Assembly: GCF_042655435.1 (NCBI RefSeq)
Contig: NZ_JBHSMG010000001.1
Coordinates: 620,001-684,000, forward strand
Reading direction: 5' to 3'
From: Lysinimonas soli
GTDB taxonomy: Bacteria; Actinomycetota; Actinomycetes; Actinomycetales; Microbacteriaceae
Length of the DNA: 64,000 nt
A program made the position numbers and the translations under genes. Shown here piece by piece: positions 62,828 to 64,000 of the stretch. How positions within the stretch are numbered: the stretch's first letter is position 1; every line of letters starts with the position of its first letter. Under the pieces are notes generated by a model. It saw only the letters and a program-made list of their open reading frames with translations. It made no database searches and was not told the origin of the DNA.

Positions 62828-63457
62828 ATGACGATCCAGCCCCCGGAGACCGCGACCCGGATGCGTTCCGACGAGCGCCGCGAGCTCATCCTCGCGGCCG
62901 CCACCTCGGTCTTCGGCGAGCGCGGCTACGTCGGCACGACGACCGACGCGATCGCCCGGGCGGCGGGCGTCAGCCAGCCCTACGTCGTGCGGATGTTCGG
63001 CACCAAGGAGGCCCTGTTCCTCGAGGTGCTGCAGCGTGCCCTCGACCGCCTGCTGGCGACGTTCCGCGCGGCGATCGCCGACCCGACGCCGGTCGCCGGC
63101 CCCGACGACACCCTGGGCCACCGCATCGGGATGTCCTACGCGGAGCTGCTGCTCGACCGCGGGCTGCTGCTCAGCCTCATGCACTCCTTCCTGCTGGGCG
63201 CCGACCCCGTGATCGGGGCCGCGGCCCGGGCGGGGTTCCTGAGCGTGTACCGGCTGCTGCGCGAGGAGGCGGGCTTCTCGGCCGAGGAGACCGACCAGTT
63301 CCTGGCCCACGGCATGATGATGAACACGATGGTCGGATTGCGCATGGCGGACGAGTACGCCGACGGCGACCCCTGCGCGAAGGATCTGCTGGAGACCGCG
63401 ATGCCCCAGAAGCTCGAACTGTTGCTGCGCACGACCGCCGAGAACACGCCCGCGTGA
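62828..63457 (+). CDS. TetR family transcriptional repressor
   Basis: 209-residue TetR-type repressor: N-terminal helix-turn-helix (LILAAATSVFGERGYVGTTT then DAIARAAGVSQPYVVRMFGT) and a helical ligand-binding C-terminus. It is divergent from the exporter with two operators between, so it represses the exporter and itself. I prefer ATG 62828 to 62819 because operator 2 abuts 62819 and TACCAT stands seven bases before 62828. Its stop overlaps the truB start (GTGA). Confidence 0.9.
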   Translation: MTIQPPETATRMRSDERRELILAAATSVFGERGYVGTTTDAIARAAGVSQPYVVRMFGTKEALFLEVLQRALDRLLATFRAAIADPTPVAGPDDTLGHRIGMSYAELLLDRGLLLSLMHSFLLGADPVIGAAARAGFLSVYRLLREEAGFSAEETDQFLAHGMMMNTMVGLRMADEYADGDPCAKDLLETAMPQKLELLLRTTAENTPA

Positions 63458-64000
63458 GCGAGGCGGTCGCGCCGGCCGGCGGCATCCTGCTCGTCGACAA
63501 GCCCGCGGGCATGACGAGCCACGACGTCGTCGCGCGCGCGCGTCGGGCCCTGGGCACCCGCAAGATCGGGCACGCCGGCACCCTCGATCCGATGGCCACC
63601 GGTCTGCTCGTGCTCGGGGTCGGCAGTTCGACCCGGCTGCTGAGCTACCTGGTGGGGCTCGGCAAGCAGTACACCGCGACCATCCGGCTCGGACAGGCCT
63701 CCACGACGGACGACGCCGAGGGCGAGCTCGCCGACCCCGTCGACGCGAGCGGTGTGACGCGGGTGGCCCTCGAGGCCGCGCTGGAGCGCCTGCGCGGCCC
63801 GATCGAGCAGGTGCCGTCGACGTTCAGCGCGATCAAGGTCGACGGCCGGCGCTCCTACGATCGGGCGCGCTCGGGTGAGGAGGTCGTGCTCGCGGCGCGC
63901 GCGGTGACGATCTCGCGCTTCGAGGTGCTGGATGAACGGCGCGTTCCGTCCGGCGCGGATTCCGAGTTCCACGATCTCGATGTGGTGATCGACTGCTCGT
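63454..64000 (+). CDS. truB: tRNA pseudouridine-55 synthase, partial
   Basis: First 182 codons of TruB, which makes pseudouridine 55 in the T-loop of tRNAs; the gene runs off the window. LLVDKPAGMTSHDVV, the catalytic Asp45 in GHAGTLDPMATGLL and VPSTFSAIKVDGRRSY are as expected. The GTG start overlaps the TetR stop, so its translation is coupled to that of the repressor. truB normally follows rbfA directly; here 9.5 kb of other genes lie between. Confidence 0.94.
   Translation, partial: MSEAVAPAGGILLVDKPAGMTSHDVVARARRALGTRKIGHAGTLDPMATGLLVLGVGSSTRLLSYLVGLGKQYTATIRLGQASTTDDAEGELADPVDASGVTRVALEAALERLRGPIEQVPSTFSAIKVDGRRSYDRARSGEEVVLAARAVTISRFEVLDERRVPSGADSEFHDLDVVIDCS

Overview
The window is from a high-GC actinobacterium, most likely Microbacteriaceae. 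The evidence is roughly 70% GC, many GTG starts, dense ATGA/GTGA stop-start overlaps, the dxr-rseP-ispG and nusA-ylxR-infB-rbfA gene orders, a CarD regulator, and the strong GGATGC/GCATCC hexamer bias I associate with that family. I see no transposase, tRNA, rRNA, CRISPR array or origin.

Layout. 0-2.2 kb: ogt-type DNA repair, an aldo/keto reductase and a YceI protein. 2.3-7.3 kb: putrescine/aminobutyraldehyde catabolism (FAD amine oxidoreductase, class-III aminotransferase, Lrp/AsnC regulator, divergent aminobutyraldehyde dehydrogenase). 7.3-24.8 kb: a nine-gene same-strand locus made of an FHA protein, PP2C phosphatase, receptor-type Ser/Thr kinase, a 1977-residue Ig-like/FN3 surface protein, MoxR ATPase, DUF58 protein, a transglutaminase-fold membrane protein whose catalytic Cys and His are replaced, a zinc-ribbon/FHA protein and an EccC-like FtsK/SpoIIIE ATPase. 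24.9-35.6 kb: alanine dehydrogenase, a polyamine ABC importer (potDABC), a GSA-like aminotransferase, two GabT paralogues, OsmC and a ClgR-like regulator. 35.7-48.1 kb: FKBP lipoprotein, dxr, a second kinase with a lipoprotein, rseP, a LysR/3-hydroxybutyrate dehydrogenase/hydrolase module, ispG and proS. 48.2-53.9 kb: carD, nusA, ylxR, infB, rbfA. 53.9-63.5 kb: DNA/RNA-maintenance and transport genes lying between rbfA and truB (Fpg/Nei, MFS, RNB nuclease, mutY, a uridine-kinase-like protein, panE, DHA2 exporter and its TetR). truB runs off the right edge.

How genes work together. The pot importer, the amine-oxidising enzymes, the aldehyde dehydrogenase and GabT form a plausible route from putrescine through 4-aminobutanal and GABA to succinate semialdehyde; no gabD is in the window. 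The 17-kb phospho-signalling locus combines a kinase and phosphatase, two FHA readers, a giant exported fibre-like protein, a MoxR/DUF58/transglutaminase-fold chaperone set and a secretion-type ATPase. I infer an envelope system controlled by Thr phosphorylation, but no WXG100 substrate or other type VII component lies in the window.

The less obvious signals are outside the genes. Two homologous ~95-bp palindromes with covarying 26-27-bp arms lie between infB and rbfA. Long hairpins lie in the carD-nusA, ispG-proS and panE-MFS gaps. At least sixteen genes have a TANNNT -10 hexamer exactly 6-7 nt before the start codon, predicting leaderless mRNAs. Start codons were revised from the longest reading frames using these promoters, ribosome-binding sites and family alignment from memory; no database search was possible.
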